Positions 8,522 to 17,029 of a stretch of DNA of 64,000 nt are shown here, one piece after another. The stretch is from Bacillus sp. HNG (GTDB lineage: Bacteria > Bacillota > Bacilli > Bacillales > Bacillaceae_L), in NCBI RefSeq assembly GCF_003400205.1, contig NZ_QUQV01000001.1:186001-250000 (forward strand). The letters run 5' to 3'. A model generated the notes under the pieces. The model searched no databases and had not been told where the DNA came from. It was given only the letters and a program-made list of their open reading frames with translations. A program made the translations under genes and the position numbers. Every line of letters begins with the position of its first letter. The stretch's first letter is position 1.

Positions 8522-9760
8522 ATTATCAACTAATTTTATTCGATTCGGTTCAGGCAATAAAAGATTCATAATGGCTGCTGCCAGAACAATTAAGATTGAT
8601 ATATAAAGAGATAACTCATAATTACCATGATTACTATATAATAGTCCTGGAATATAGGCACCTAATGCCGATCCAATTTGATGGCTAAGAGATAAACACC
8701 CCACAATAAATCCAATTGAATAGTTTTTAAAATATTGAGTTAACAATAATTGAGTGGGTGCAACAGTAGCAAAATCAACGAATCCAAAAATAGCTGCAAA
8801 TATTAACAATAACACAGTGTTGTGAGAGTAAACTAGAATACCTATTGATAAAGCACGTGTAAAATAAATAAAAACTAATAGTTTACGGCTACTCCAATAA
8901 TCAATGATAACACCAGAAAGCAAGATTCCAACAATATTACAAGCAGCTAAAATACTTACTGCTGTGCCTGTTACAGTTGCCGAAAAGCCATGGTGGTGGG
9001 ATAAAGGAATTAGGTGTGTATCCATCAAACCCGTTGTCGTAAATCCACAGACAGCAAAAGGTAACATTAAAAACCAGAATTGGCGCATTTTAAACAGAAC
9101 TTTAAGTGAGACAGATTTCTTTACAGGTTCAGTCTCAGATTCTTCTTTCTCATTGATTTTTCCGCCCAAAGGCTCCATTTCTTTTTCATCGGGATGGTTG
9201 CGTAAAAAGAAGAATACGACAGGGAATACGATGACGATTAACAGAGCACCTAAAATAAAGATTGTGGTCCTCCAATCAAACCAAAGAATTAACATAAGAG
9301 AGCCAGGAACAAGGAGCATTTGTCCAAATCCAAAGCCAGCTTCCATAATCCCTAACGCTAGACCACGTTTTTTATTAAACCAATTCATAATAAGAACTGT
9401 GCCAGCTACGTTCGATGCACCGCCAACACCCACTGATACTAGCGAATAAAGTACGAATAATTGCCAAGGCTGCGTAACAAAAGTGATGAAAAAGAAGCTG
9501 ATTCCTACAATAAACGTACTAATAGATAAAATAAGGCGCGCACCATATCTGTCTATGAATCTCCCAATAAAAGGTTGTGATAGACCATAAATGACAAAAC
9601 TTATGGTTGAAATGAGAGAAGTTGTCGCCCTGTCCATATGTAAGTCCTGCTCCCAAGGCTCAACAAACGCTCCGAATGCTAATCTTCCTCCTTGAACTGC
9701 TAAAAATGCGAGGAATGTCACAAATACAATCATCCACGCATAATGAAATTTTCCCTTCAT
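8510..9760 (-). CDS. MFS transporter, oxalate/formate or monocarboxylate type
   Basis: 416 residues with twelve predicted membrane segments and a hydrophilic central loop (about residues 190-215). The start [21 protein letters not shown], the loop [15 protein letters not shown] between segments 2 and 3, and the second-half motif [12 protein letters not shown] fit the OxlT/monocarboxylate-porter branch of the major facilitator superfamily. The substrate cannot be assigned. ATG with GGAG upstream. Single gene. Confidence 0.85.
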   Translation of the reverse strand: MKGKFHYAWMIVFVTFLAFLAVQGGRLAFGAFVEPWEQDLHMDRATTSLISTISFVIYGLSQPFIGRFIDRYGARLILSISTFIVGISFFFITFVTQPWQLFVLYSLVSVGVGGASNVAGTVLIMNWFNKKRGLALGIMEAGFGFGQMLLVPGSLMLILWFDWRTTIFILGALLIVIVFPVVFFFLRNHPDEKEMEPLGGKINEKEESETEPVKKSVSLKVLFKMRQFWFLMLPFAVCGFTTTGLMDTHLIPLSHHHGFSATVTGTAVSILAACNIVGILLSGVIIDYWSSRKLLVFIYFTRALSIGILVYSHNTVLLLIFAAIFGFVDFATVAPTQLLLTQYFKNYSIGFIVGCLSLSHQIGSALGAYIPGLLYSNHGNYELSLYISILIVLAAAIMNLLLPEPNRIKLVDNRAS

Positions 9761-9971
9761 CTTGATCTCCTTCGTCTGATGTAAAAGTATAGGGACAATG
9801 TTTAAGATTCTATTTGCCCTTGATAATATTAATGTTATACTATCAAATTTTTATCAGACTTTTCAATTCTTTTTTAATAGTCTTAAAGCTATCCGTTGTA
9901 AAAGCCCTTCCTTTCCAAAAACAAACACATATTTTAGTAATATAATTTGTACTAAAAAGGAGGGGAGAGTG

Positions 9972-10238
9972 ATGAGAGACAGAAGAGGATTACGTTTTTG
10001 TATGCCTGGCTATAGATGGTGTGGTCCAGGCTGTGGTGGCTCTGGTCCACCGACGAATCAGGTAGATTCATGTTGTATGAGACATGACCTATGCTATCGA
10101 CGATATGGCCCGTCACGGGAATGTGACCTAGCATTTATGGAGTGTTTACAAAAACAAAGAAACCAATATACAAAAGAGGGAAGAGATGCAGCATTATTTT
10201 ATCGTGTAATTAGATTTCGAAATATATTTAGGCAATAA
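9972..10238 (+). CDS. Phospholipase A2-like small protein
   Basis: An 88-residue, cysteine-rich protein with the secreted phospholipase A2 signature: a glycine-rich calcium loop WCGPGCGGSGPP (16-27), the catalytic SCCMRHDLCY with His38-Asp39, and CDLAFMEC (51-58), matching the conserved second Asp helix of that family. Eight cysteines (10, 17, 21, 34, 35, 41, 51, 58) suggest disulfides. PLA2 enzymes cleave the sn-2 acyl chain of phospholipids using Ca2+. No signal peptide is seen. ATG at 9972 has AAGGAGG at eight bases; the longer upstream frame lacks such a site. Whether it is active or a structural relative is unknown. Confidence 0.75.
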   Translation: MRDRRGLRFCMPGYRWCGPGCGGSGPPTNQVDSCCMRHDLCYRRYGPSRECDLAFMECLQKQRNQYTKEGRDAALFYRVIRFRNIFRQ

Positions 10239-10244
10239 AAAAGG

Positions 10245-10286
10245 GTGCCAATCAAATCCTATAAAAATAGGGATTGGCACTTTTTT
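10245..10286. terminator. Bidirectional intrinsic terminator
   Basis: GTGCCAATC / GATTGGCAC stem with inner pairing TCCTAT/ATAGGG, T-run on both strands; serves the PLA2-like gene and the convergent Rieske gene. Confidence 0.85.
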
Positions 10287-10291
10287 CTAGA

Positions 10292-11269
10292 TTAGGCAGT
10301 TCCAAGAGTAACGCCGATTTTTTTCAAATATTGACGATATGCAATACTCATACGATCAGATTTTAAGGAAAGCTCAACCTGTAGATCTAATGGAAGATCT
10401 TCCGGCTTTTGATTTTCAACAATGGGCTTGTCCTGTGCAAAAATCATATCCTGGAACTTAACCGTTTCTTCATCAGTTGTTCCCGTGTCATAGTTAAAGG
10501 AAATAATACCATGTGCAATTGATTTTCCTTCTGTTACAGGTTGAATCATTAGCACAATTGACATTTTATTATCATTATCAGGGTCTCTCTTCGTAAATTG
10601 AACAACAAGAGGATTGAATATTTCATACGTATAATAAACATCCTTAGCCACCCCAGTTCCATCTGGATCTGGTTGGAAGATCGCAATCTCATCAGAATAG
10701 ATAGTCTCTTCATCTTGGTGAACATTATAATCACCAATTACAGGTTTCTCTTGAACACCTAGAAACCCTTCATGAACAAATGCCAGATGACCAACATCAA
10801 GGAAGTTCTCTACAACCCTTGGTGGGTTCGCCTTGATTTCGGTTTGCCCCCATAACACATTATGGTAACTTTCATCAAGGAATGGACGATAAGTAAACAT
10901 TTTTGGATTATTATTATTTAAATTCACCCATACATAGCCATATTCTTCACGGCAAGAATACTTAATTGCCTTCGCTTTTAATGGAATCTTTCTTCCTTCA
11001 GGTAATTGAGGAATCTTTGTACAATCTCCTTTAGAGTTATATTCCCAACCATGGTATGGACAAACGAGCTGTCCGTCTTTTACACATCCTAATGAAAGAG
11101 CAGCACCACGGTGTATACAAAGGTCTTTAAAAGCATGAACACCTTCTTCTGTTCTAAATAAAACAATTCTTTCACCTAACACGATCACTTGTTGTGGTTC
11201 TTCTTTAATATCAACAGCTTTTGCTGCAACTACCCATTGATCTCTTAATACTTGGTCTTCAACTAACAT
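10292..11269 (-). CDS. Rieske non-heme iron oxygenase, alpha subunit
   Basis: 325 residues. The N-terminal Rieske [2Fe-2S] domain has C51-x-H53 (LCIHRGAAL) and C70-x2-H73 (CPYHGWEY). The catalytic domain carries DVGHLAFVH, the two-histidine pattern of the mononuclear iron site, so the protein is probably a ring-hydroxylating or O/N-demethylating oxygenase of the VanA/PaO type. Its reductase partner is not adjacent. ATG at 11269 follows AAGGAGG; an upstream TTG is too close to that site. It is divergent from a purine permease; PurR-type boxes lie between the two promoters, hinting at a purine-related or methylxanthine-like substrate (inference). Confidence 0.85.
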   Translation of the reverse strand: MLVEDQVLRDQWVVAAKAVDIKEEPQQVIVLGERIVLFRTEEGVHAFKDLCIHRGAALSLGCVKDGQLVCPYHGWEYNSKGDCTKIPQLPEGRKIPLKAKAIKYSCREEYGYVWVNLNNNNPKMFTYRPFLDESYHNVLWGQTEIKANPPRVVENFLDVGHLAFVHEGFLGVQEKPVIGDYNVHQDEETIYSDEIAIFQPDPDGTGVAKDVYYTYEIFNPLVVQFTKRDPDNDNKMSIVLMIQPVTEGKSIAHGIISFNYDTGTTDEETVKFQDMIFAQDKPIVENQKPEDLPLDLQVELSLKSDRMSIAYRQYLKKIGVTLGTA

Positions 11270-11305
11270 GACCAATCCTCCTTAATTTGTGTATTCCCTC
11301 ATTAC

Positions 11306-11334
11306 ATTTTATATAGGGAAAGGATTGAAGTCAA
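11306..11334 (-). promoter_or_regulatory. SigA-type promoter of the Rieske gene
   Basis: On the minus strand, TTGACT (11334-11329), a 17-base spacer and TAAAAT (11311-11306), 37 bp before the start codon. Confidence 0.6.
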
Positions 11335-11336
11335 CA

Positions 11337-11380
11337 AAAACCGAACATTAATAAAATAATAAAATAAAATATTCGTATTT
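11337..11380. promoter_or_regulatory. Inverted pair of PurR boxes
   Basis: AAAACCGAACATT at 11337-11349 matches the Bacillus PurBox consensus AWWWCCGAACWWT exactly. A second, inverted box AATATTCGTATTT (11368-11380) matches 11 of 13 positions; 18 bp separate them. The pair sits directly between the two divergent promoters, upstream of both -35 elements. In B. subtilis PurR represses purine transport and synthesis genes through such paired boxes. Confidence 0.7.
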
Positions 11381-11384
11381 AGTA

Positions 11385-11413
11385 TTTACATTTTTAAAAA
11401 CCTTTTTTATAAT
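11385..11413 (+). promoter_or_regulatory. SigA-type promoter of the purine permease gene
   Basis: TTTACA (11385-11390), 17-base spacer, TATAAT (11408-11413). The transcript would have a leader of about 120 bases with three short hairpins (GTG-GTAT-CAC at 11441, ATGC/GCAT at 11459, GAGT-TTTT-ACTC at 11482). Confidence 0.7.
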
Positions 11414-11543
11414 GCAAATATGTTATACAACATGTGAATAGTGGTATCACCTAAATTTATGCTTGTATTGCATGGTCGTAGGAGTTTTTACTCTAAAACA
11501 AAATTATTTAAGATTACTAATTTCATAAAATGGGGGAAGAAAA

Positions 11544-12881
11544 GTGGACCAAAATTCACAAAATCCGAACTTAGCCGTCGGAGTCAATGACAAAATTAGT
11601 GTTGGGAAATCACTGTTACTAGGTTTTCAACACGTTCTAGCAATGGATCTATACATTGCTCCAATTATTATTGCAGGCCTTCTAGCATTGAACACAATGA
11701 ATACAACATACTTTATTCAAATGTGTTTTCTTGCAGCTGGTATTGCCACACTTATTCAAACAATTGGTGGTTTAAAGTTACCTGTTGTTCAAGGTCCATC
11801 ATATGTTCCAATTGGTGCCCTTGCAGCGATCGGTGGAAAGTTGGGGCTAGGAGCTGTATTCGGAAGTTTAATACCAGGGGCTTTATTAATTGCCATTCTA
11901 GGTTACCCACTAAAAGTCTTTGCAAAAACAGTGAGAAAAATTATTCCTCCACTAGTAGGGGGTACTGTAATTGTCATAGTTGGAATTTCATTAATGCCGA
12001 GTGCATTTAATAGCATTTACACTTCTCCAGGAAATGTGGGACATAATGTGATTGTCGCCGCTGTTTCAGCAGGAGTTTTATTGGTGTTTATGTTACTTGG
12101 TCGGAAAAAATCGGGGTATGGAACATTTTTCCGTTTAGTATCCGTTATTTTGGCGATTCTAGTCGGAACTATCACAGCGTCATTCTTTGGGACTGTAGAT
12201 TTTTCAGTTGTTAAGGAAGCAAAGTGGATTTCATTACCAAGCTTCTTCCCATTTGGACAACCTATTTTTGATCTTCAAGCGATATTAACAATGGTATTTA
12301 TCTATATGATTATTTTGATTGAAACAACTGGGACTTGGTTTGTTGTATCAACAGTAACAGGTGAAGAGTTAGATGACCAACGTTTGAATCGAGGGTCTGT
12401 AGGCGAAGGGATTGGCTGTTTTGTAGGTTCTTTAGTTGGTGGAACACCAGTAACAGGTTATTCGTCTAATGCTGGTATAATTGCAATTACTGGTGTTGCT
12501 AGCCGTATGGCAATCATTGCGGCAGGGGTTATTTTAATTTTCTTAGGGCTTATACCGAAGCTTTCTGCAATTATTACTTGTATTCCTCAGCCTGTTATCC
12601 AAGGTATTTTTGGAGTAGTTTGTGTGGCAATCGTAATGAACGGTTTAAAGGTAATTCAACATGTTACGATTGATGACCGTAATATGATTGTAATCGGCGT
12701 TCCTATTCTTTTAACGGTTGGAACAATTGTATTACCAAAAGAGATTCTTTACAGTGTTCCTGATTTTGCAAACTATATTCTTTCTTCTGGTACAGCTGTT
12801 GGTGCAATCGCGGTATTGATCCTCAATTTGCTCATTCCTGAGGAAAGGAAGAAAAAGATTAAAACTGAATCCTTATCATAG
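11544..12881 (+). CDS. NCS2 family purine/xanthine permease
   Basis: 445 residues, about 12-14 membrane segments, of the nucleobase:cation symporter-2 family (PbuX/PucJ/UraA type), which imports xanthine, urate or uracil with protons. The start region LLLGFQHVLAMDLYIAPI, the segment ETTGTWFVVSTVTGE, and SNAGIIAITGV (the position of the NCS2 N-x-G-x4-T signature) are diagnostic. GTG start behind GGGGGAAG. PurR-type boxes upstream favour a purine substrate. It ends with a strong terminator. Confidence 0.88.
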   Translation: MDQNSQNPNLAVGVNDKISVGKSLLLGFQHVLAMDLYIAPIIIAGLLALNTMNTTYFIQMCFLAAGIATLIQTIGGLKLPVVQGPSYVPIGALAAIGGKLGLGAVFGSLIPGALLIAILGYPLKVFAKTVRKIIPPLVGGTVIVIVGISLMPSAFNSIYTSPGNVGHNVIVAAVSAGVLLVFMLLGRKKSGYGTFFRLVSVILAILVGTITASFFGTVDFSVVKEAKWISLPSFFPFGQPIFDLQAILTMVFIYMIILIETTGTWFVVSTVTGEELDDQRLNRGSVGEGIGCFVGSLVGGTPVTGYSSNAGIIAITGVASRMAIIAAGVILIFLGLIPKLSAIITCIPQPVIQGIFGVVCVAIVMNGLKVIQHVTIDDRNMIVIGVPILLTVGTIVLPKEILYSVPDFANYILSSGTAVGAIAVLILNLLIPEERKKKIKTESLS

Positions 12882-12887
12882 TCGTAA

Positions 12888-12919
12888 AAGCCATCTAGTA
12901 AAAGCTAGGTGGCTTTTTC
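12888..12919 (+). terminator. Intrinsic terminator after the purine permease
   Basis: AAGCCATCTAG / CTAGGTGGCTT stem (one G-U pair) followed by TTTTCT. Confidence 0.85.
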
Positions 12920-13009
12920 TAATTTAAATAGGCTGTTTTCACAAAAACTTTGTTGTTTTTGACACATTTGTTTTAACCAATACCAACAATCTTTTAGAAA
13001 AAAGCCTTT

Positions 13010-13042
13010 TAAAAAAACCTCCATTTCATCTTAGAAATGGAG
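13010..13042 (-). terminator. Intrinsic terminator of hmp
   Basis: CTCCATTTC / GAAATGGAG stem followed on the minus strand by a run of seven T. Confidence 0.85.
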
Positions 13043-13064
13043 AGTTTTAAAAAGAATATTTATT

Positions 13065-14285
13065 TTATGCGGTTACTGCTTCTGAGGATTCTTCTAATTC
13101 ACTAGCAGGACCAAAGAATTCGAAGTGAATATTTTCAGATACAACTCCCCATTCTTTTAATGAGCGATACATCATTTTCATAAATGGTTCCGGTCCACAG
13201 AAGTAGAAGTCTGCTTCTGTTGTTCCAACAGTTGCTTTTAACCAATCAAGGTCAACGAATCCTTCCTTATCATAGTTCATGTCTTGACGATCTTGGTCAG
13301 AAGGGGCAGAATAAGCAACGAAATTCTTCACATTCTCATTTTTTGATGCAAGTTCTGCAACCTCATCTTTTAATGCGTGAACCTCACTATTAAGTGCACC
13401 ATGAATAAACATAACCTCACGTTCAGGCTGTTGCTCTACAATTGTATTTAACATACTGACCATTGGTGTTAATCCAACACCACCACTTAATAAAATTGCA
13501 GGTGATTCTTTTGCTTGAAGAACGAAATCACCAGCTGGAGCACTTACTGTGATCACATCGCCTTTGTTAATTTCCTGGTGTAAGTAATTTGAAACAACAC
13601 CATGTTCTTCACGTTTGACACTAATTCTGTAATAGTCTTTACCCGGTGCGTCTGAAAGGCTATAGTGGCGGATATGTGTATATTCATCACCTTCAGGCTG
13701 AACTTTAACAGTTAAGTATTGACCGGCTTGATAAGATGCAATTTCTTTTCCATCCTCAGGCTTTAAATAGAAGGAAGTAATAACTTCACTTTCTTTCACT
13801 TTACGGTCTACAACAAAGTTTTTGAAACCTTCCCAACCTCCAGGCTGTTTCTTTGCTTCTTTATACATTTCTTTTTCCACTCCGATGAACGCATCTGCAA
13901 TTGCTCCATAAGCTTCAGCCCAAGCGTTGATGTTTTCATCTGTTGCGGCATCGCCTAATACTTCTTTAATTGCACCAAGTAGGTTTTCACCGACGATTGG
14001 ATAATGTTCAGGTTGGATACCTAACGCGCGGTGTTTTTGTGCAATTTGTTTAACAACAGGAAGAATAGCTCCTAAGTTATCAATATGAGCAGCTGCAGCA
14101 TAAACTGCGTTTGCTAAAGCTGTTTGCTGACGGCCTTGTCTTTGATTGGCATGGTTGAAAATATTTAATAATTCTGGGTTATTTTTAAACATACGCTTAT
14201 AAAAATGAGTTGTAATATCTTTACCGTATTTTTCAAGTACTGGAACTGTGCTTTTTACGATTTCAATTGTTTGTTGAGTTAGCAT
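13065..14285 (-). CDS. hmp: Flavohemoglobin, nitric oxide dioxygenase
   Basis: Converts NO and O2 to nitrate using NAD(P)H, protecting the cell from nitrosative stress. 406 residues in three domains: globin (about 1-140, MLTQQTIEIVKSTVPVLEKYG, proximal-histidine region around KHRALGIQPEHYPIVGENLL), FAD-binding (RHYSLSDAPG) and NAD-binding (LLSGGVGLTPM, FCGPEPFMKMMY). ATG at 14285 is preceded by AAAGGACG; the upstream TTG frame is unlikely. It is divergent from nsrR, with two candidate NsrR sites in between, so NO-responsive control is very likely. Confidence 0.95.
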   Translation of the reverse strand: MLTQQTIEIVKSTVPVLEKYGKDITTHFYKRMFKNNPELLNIFNHANQRQGRQQTALANAVYAAAAHIDNLGAILPVVKQIAQKHRALGIQPEHYPIVGENLLGAIKEVLGDAATDENINAWAEAYGAIADAFIGVEKEMYKEAKKQPGGWEGFKNFVVDRKVKESEVITSFYLKPEDGKEIASYQAGQYLTVKVQPEGDEYTHIRHYSLSDAPGKDYYRISVKREEHGVVSNYLHQEINKGDVITVSAPAGDFVLQAKESPAILLSGGVGLTPMVSMLNTIVEQQPEREVMFIHGALNSEVHALKDEVAELASKNENVKNFVAYSAPSDQDRQDMNYDKEGFVDLDWLKATVGTTEADFYFCGPEPFMKMMYRSLKEWGVVSENIHFEFFGPASELEESSEAVTA

Positions 14286-14306
14286 GATATGACGTCCTTT
14301 CAAAAC

Positions 14307-14323
14307 AAATATTTAAAATACAT
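14307..14323 (-). promoter_or_regulatory. Candidate NsrR operator near hmp start
   Basis: ATGTATTTTAAATATTT on the minus strand closely matches the B. subtilis NsrR site form ATRTATYTTAAATATAT; it lies between the putative hmp -10 and its ribosome site. Confidence 0.6.
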
Positions 14324-14351
14324 GTTTATAATATAACGACAGTGCAAATAA

Positions 14352-14374
14352 AAGATACCTTTTTAATACATCTT
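14352..14374. promoter_or_regulatory. Second candidate NsrR operator between hmp and nsrR
   Basis: Imperfect 23-bp dyad with ends AAGAT/ATCTT (arms AAGATGTATT and AAGGTATCTT on the minus strand), resembling the AAGATG-type NsrR site described in other bacteria. It lies upstream of the hmp promoter and 83 bp before nsrR. Confidence 0.5.
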
Positions 14375-14457
14375 TTAAAAAGTTGTCACATTTACAGTGA
14401 AAACAGGACTTTCGTGCTATACTTATTAAGAACTCATCAATATAAGGAGTTTTTTAA

Positions 14458-14904
14458 ATGAAGTTAACTAATTATACGGATTATTCGTTACGCGTTTTAA
14501 TGTATTTGGCAATGAAAAATGAAGAAGAATTGTGTACAATTCAAGAAATCGCAGAAGCTTATAATATATCAAAAAACCATTTAATGAAAATCATTCATCA
14601 TCTAGGAAAACTAGGGTACATCAAAACCATTCGTGGACGGAATGGGGGCTTTAGGCTTGCGAAGCATCCAAAAGATATTAATATTGGGGAAGTCGTTTCG
14701 AATACAGAGGACGACTTCAATATCGTGGACTGCTTTAAAGAGGGAGGGGGCTACTGCTCCATTTCACCATCTTGTAAACTAAAACATGCTTTAAATGAAG
14801 CATTACAGGCATTCATAAATGTATTAAATGGCTATACGTTAGAAGATTTAGTGACGAATAAATCAGACTTGCTCAATTTATTTCACATTCAGGATCAGAA
14901 ATAA
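14458..14904 (+). CDS. nsrR: NO-sensing Rrf2 repressor NsrR
   Basis: 148-residue Rrf2-family regulator with an N-terminal winged helix (MKLTNYTDYSLRVLMYLAM; recognition region about residues 28-60) and three cysteines at 92, 100 and 106 (DCFKEGGGYCSISPSCK), exactly the spacing of the [4Fe-4S] ligands of B. subtilis NsrR. Apo/holo state of the cluster responds to NO and relieves repression of hmp and other nitrosative-stress genes. ATG start behind AAGGAG. Divergent from hmp, the classic target. Confidence 0.93.
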   Translation: MKLTNYTDYSLRVLMYLAMKNEEELCTIQEIAEAYNISKNHLMKIIHHLGKLGYIKTIRGRNGGFRLAKHPKDINIGEVVSNTEDDFNIVDCFKEGGGYCSISPSCKLKHALNEALQAFINVLNGYTLEDLVTNKSDLLNLFHIQDQK

Positions 14905-15029
14905 AGAAATTCCATGTCCACAAAGAGGTCTAAGTAGAACTCTCCAACAGGAACCAATAGTAGTCGTTTTACATACATTTAAGTAGACGAAGTAATTAGA
15001 AAATTGGTTTTTAAAGGAGAAGGAGAGAG

Positions 15030-15476
15030 ATGATAAATCAGACGTCTGGTTTTTACTGCCCTTATTGTCACGGATACTTAGAACCACGGAACATGTATGA
15101 TGAATATTACTATCACCAGTACGTACAACAGTACCCAACACCTTACTATGGCTGGGATTGGAATCGAAATCCCGATACGATTTTAGGAAAAGCTACTTGG
15201 ACATGGGGAGGAACACCAACAAAATGTGAAATGGGTTGGTCCTATGACAACAACATGACTGTAGCGGTAGGAGAAAATAGTCCATTTAAATGTGGTCAGC
15301 GTTTACGAATCCGAAATGTTTCTTTTGTTCCGAATCAAGACGTAATCGTAACAGTAGTTGATCAGGTGAAGAAATATCCAGCAAATCGAATTAACCTTCA
15401 CCGCAAAGCATTTGAAGCATTGGGTGCATCACCAAGTGTTGGCGTCTTAAATGTAGAAATTACACCCCTCGACTAA
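15030..15476 (+). CDS. RlpA-like double-psi beta-barrel protein with N-terminal CxxC
   Basis: 148 residues. The C-terminal two thirds fit a double-psi beta-barrel (RlpA/expansin-like): KATWTWGG, then FKCGQRLRIRNVSF, VIVTVVDQV, and INLHRKAFEALG ending GVLNVEITPLD, where the INL...F..LG segment is the conserved barrel closing motif. The N-terminus lacks a signal peptide and instead has YCPYC and a tyrosine-rich stretch (YYYHQYVQQYPTPYYGW). Such composition suggests a spore-coat or envelope-associated protein (inference). AAGGAGAAGG precedes the ATG. It is followed by a terminator. Confidence 0.65.
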   Translation: MINQTSGFYCPYCHGYLEPRNMYDEYYYHQYVQQYPTPYYGWDWNRNPDTILGKATWTWGGTPTKCEMGWSYDNNMTVAVGENSPFKCGQRLRIRNVSFVPNQDVIVTVVDQVKKYPANRINLHRKAFEALGASPSVGVLNVEITPLD

Positions 15477-15484
15477 TATTGACT

Positions 15485-15518
15485 AAAGGAGAACAATAAC
15501 CATTGTCCTCCTTTTTCA
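15485..15518 (+). terminator. Intrinsic terminator
   Basis: AAAGGAGAACAAT / ATTGTCCTCCTTT stem with one G-U pair, then TTC. Confidence 0.75.
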
Positions 15519-15523
15519 ATTTA

Positions 15524-15664
15524 TTACTCTACATCCGTTTTATTGATGGGTTTGCGATGATTTTCCTCATCATTTTCCTCAAGAAGATGCTCTGAATGCA
15601 AGGCATCATAAGCAGGGTTTGTAATATAAAGAACCTGGTTCTTTACATGTTCATCTTTCTTCAT
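15524..15664 (-). CDS. Small hydrophilic protein, 46 residues
   Basis: Short ORF starting MKKDEHVKNQVLY and ending NKTDVE. It is acidic, without membrane segment or cysteine. AAAGGATGG lies about seven bases before the ATG, which is the main reason to call it. No homologue recognised; it resembles the many tiny acidic proteins of Bacillus genomes. Its stop lies just inside the terminator region of the convergent barrel-protein gene. Confidence 0.5.
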   Translation of the reverse strand: MKKDEHVKNQVLYITNPAYDALHSEHLLEENDEENHRKPINKTDVE

Positions 15665-15737
15665 AGATTTCCATCCTTTCCCATATGTTATTTTATTAAT
15701 ATGGCTTTTTGGAGTTCATTTTACACATTCTAATCAC

Positions 15738-15764
15738 ATAAAAAAGCCATCTCGAAAGATGGCT
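15738..15764 (-). terminator. Intrinsic terminator of the MetX-like gene
   Basis: AGCCATCT-CGAA-AGATGGCT (perfect 8-bp stem, tetraloop), followed on the minus strand by six T. Confidence 0.85.
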
Positions 15765-15787
15765 AAATTTTATTAAACTGTACTATT

Positions 15788-16840
15788 TTATACCGGTGTG
15801 TTTAATAGTTCGTTAAGATGTTTGTCAATCTGGTCAAAGTAATCCGGTCCTTCTACACCAAATAAGGCAAAATGACCGCAAATACTTTTGATTAATCGAA
15901 GTTCACTGTTCGGAATCATTTTTTGTTCGTCCTCACAGTCTCGTGGAGGGAAGAACATGTCCTCATCTACCGGCATAACAAAGGTTTTTGCTTTGATTCT
16001 TCCAAGTGCCTCTTCTAGATTTCCGTTTGTCATTCGACTTACATCCCCACGTTGCCATTTCCATGCCATCGTTAGCAACGCATTTGGGTCCATAGCCGCA
16101 AAAAGTGGCTGTAAAAAGTCGTTAACAAATTCGTTAACCGAATTGACTCCAAATAGGCGCCATTTTTCTTGTTTATAAAATTCTGTGCTAAGCCCCATAA
16201 CAGCCCATATTTTTGCATGTCTATTTAATCCTTCGACTACATCCGTACAAGACTGATAGTTTCCGTTATTCCAGCCTGGATCTGAAGTGATGGATTCTAT
16301 TAAAGTTTCTGTAAAGATGAAATCGTGTGTCGTATTTTTAGCAGTTCCAGCAATTGGTGCAGCACGTTTGACCATATCCGGATATCTCACAGCCCATTCA
16401 TATGTCTGTTGGGCTCCCATCGAACCACCAACAACTAACGCAATTTCTTGAATACCGTATTTTTCAGTTAGGAATTGATGCTGAGCACGCACATCATCAC
16501 TAATTCTAACCTTCGGGAAGTTTTCCATACTAATCGGAGCAGGACTGTTATGTGGGGAACTTGATAGTCCATTTCCAATTTGGTTGATAATTACAATAAA
16601 GGATTTACTAGGATCTAGTGCTCTTCCTTCGCCTATATATGGCTCATAGGCCTTGTTTGTACCGGAAAACCAAGTAGGGACGACAATTACATTATCCTTC
16701 GCATCGTTTAGTTCACCGAATGTCGCATAGGCAAGTTGACAGTTTGGAATCATTCCACCATCTTCTAGCGTAAAATCCCCTAAATTATGAAGTTCATAAG
16801 GACCGTGGAATTCTTGGCTATAAAATGAATTCTCAATCAA
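15788..16840 (-). CDS. MetX-like alpha/beta hydrolase
   Basis: About 350 residues of the homoserine O-acetyltransferase (MetX) superfamily. The nucleophile elbow is GGSMG (Ser about residue 140), the acidic residue lies in MPVDEDMFFPP, and the catalytic His in KSICGHFALFG. MetX enzymes acylate homoserine for methionine synthesis, but this protein lacks the full MetX length and typical homoserine-site spacing, and no methionine genes are adjacent, so a hydrolase or other acyltransferase is equally possible. TTG at 16840 has AAAGGTGG at eight bases; an in-frame GTG at 16852 overlaps that site. Monocistronic with its own terminator. Confidence 0.75.
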   Translation of the reverse strand: MIENSFYSQEFHGPYELHNLGDFTLEDGGMIPNCQLAYATFGELNDAKDNVIVVPTWFSGTNKAYEPYIGEGRALDPSKSFIVIINQIGNGLSSSPHNSPAPISMENFPKVRISDDVRAQHQFLTEKYGIQEIALVVGGSMGAQQTYEWAVRYPDMVKRAAPIAGTAKNTTHDFIFTETLIESITSDPGWNNGNYQSCTDVVEGLNRHAKIWAVMGLSTEFYKQEKWRLFGVNSVNEFVNDFLQPLFAAMDPNALLTMAWKWQRGDVSRMTNGNLEEALGRIKAKTFVMPVDEDMFFPPRDCEDEQKMIPNSELRLIKSICGHFALFGVEGPDYFDQIDKHLNELLNTPV

Positions 16841-17029
16841 AGTGGGAACCACCTTTCTTTTTTGATTCTACTAATACAATATATATAAAAGAAATCTATG
16901 CTTAAGAACTACTAGGTGGACAAACTTTTTAATAATCTTAAATATTTTTTTGAAAAGTAAGCACATTTTCGTTTCCCCTTCATATACTACTTATTGTGTG
17001 AGAAAACTGTTAGAAGGGAAGTACGGAAG

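Noticed and set aside
8904-9449. 181-codon plus-strand ORF
   Set aside because: Shadow of the MFS transporter gene on the other strand.
9798-9971. Upstream extension of the PLA2-like ORF
   Set aside because: No ribosome site in the extension, while ATG 9972 has AAGGAGG at ideal distance.
11281-11543. Classic purine (guanine/adenine) riboswitch before the permease
   Set aside because: The conserved junction and loop sequences are missing; PurR boxes explain regulation instead.
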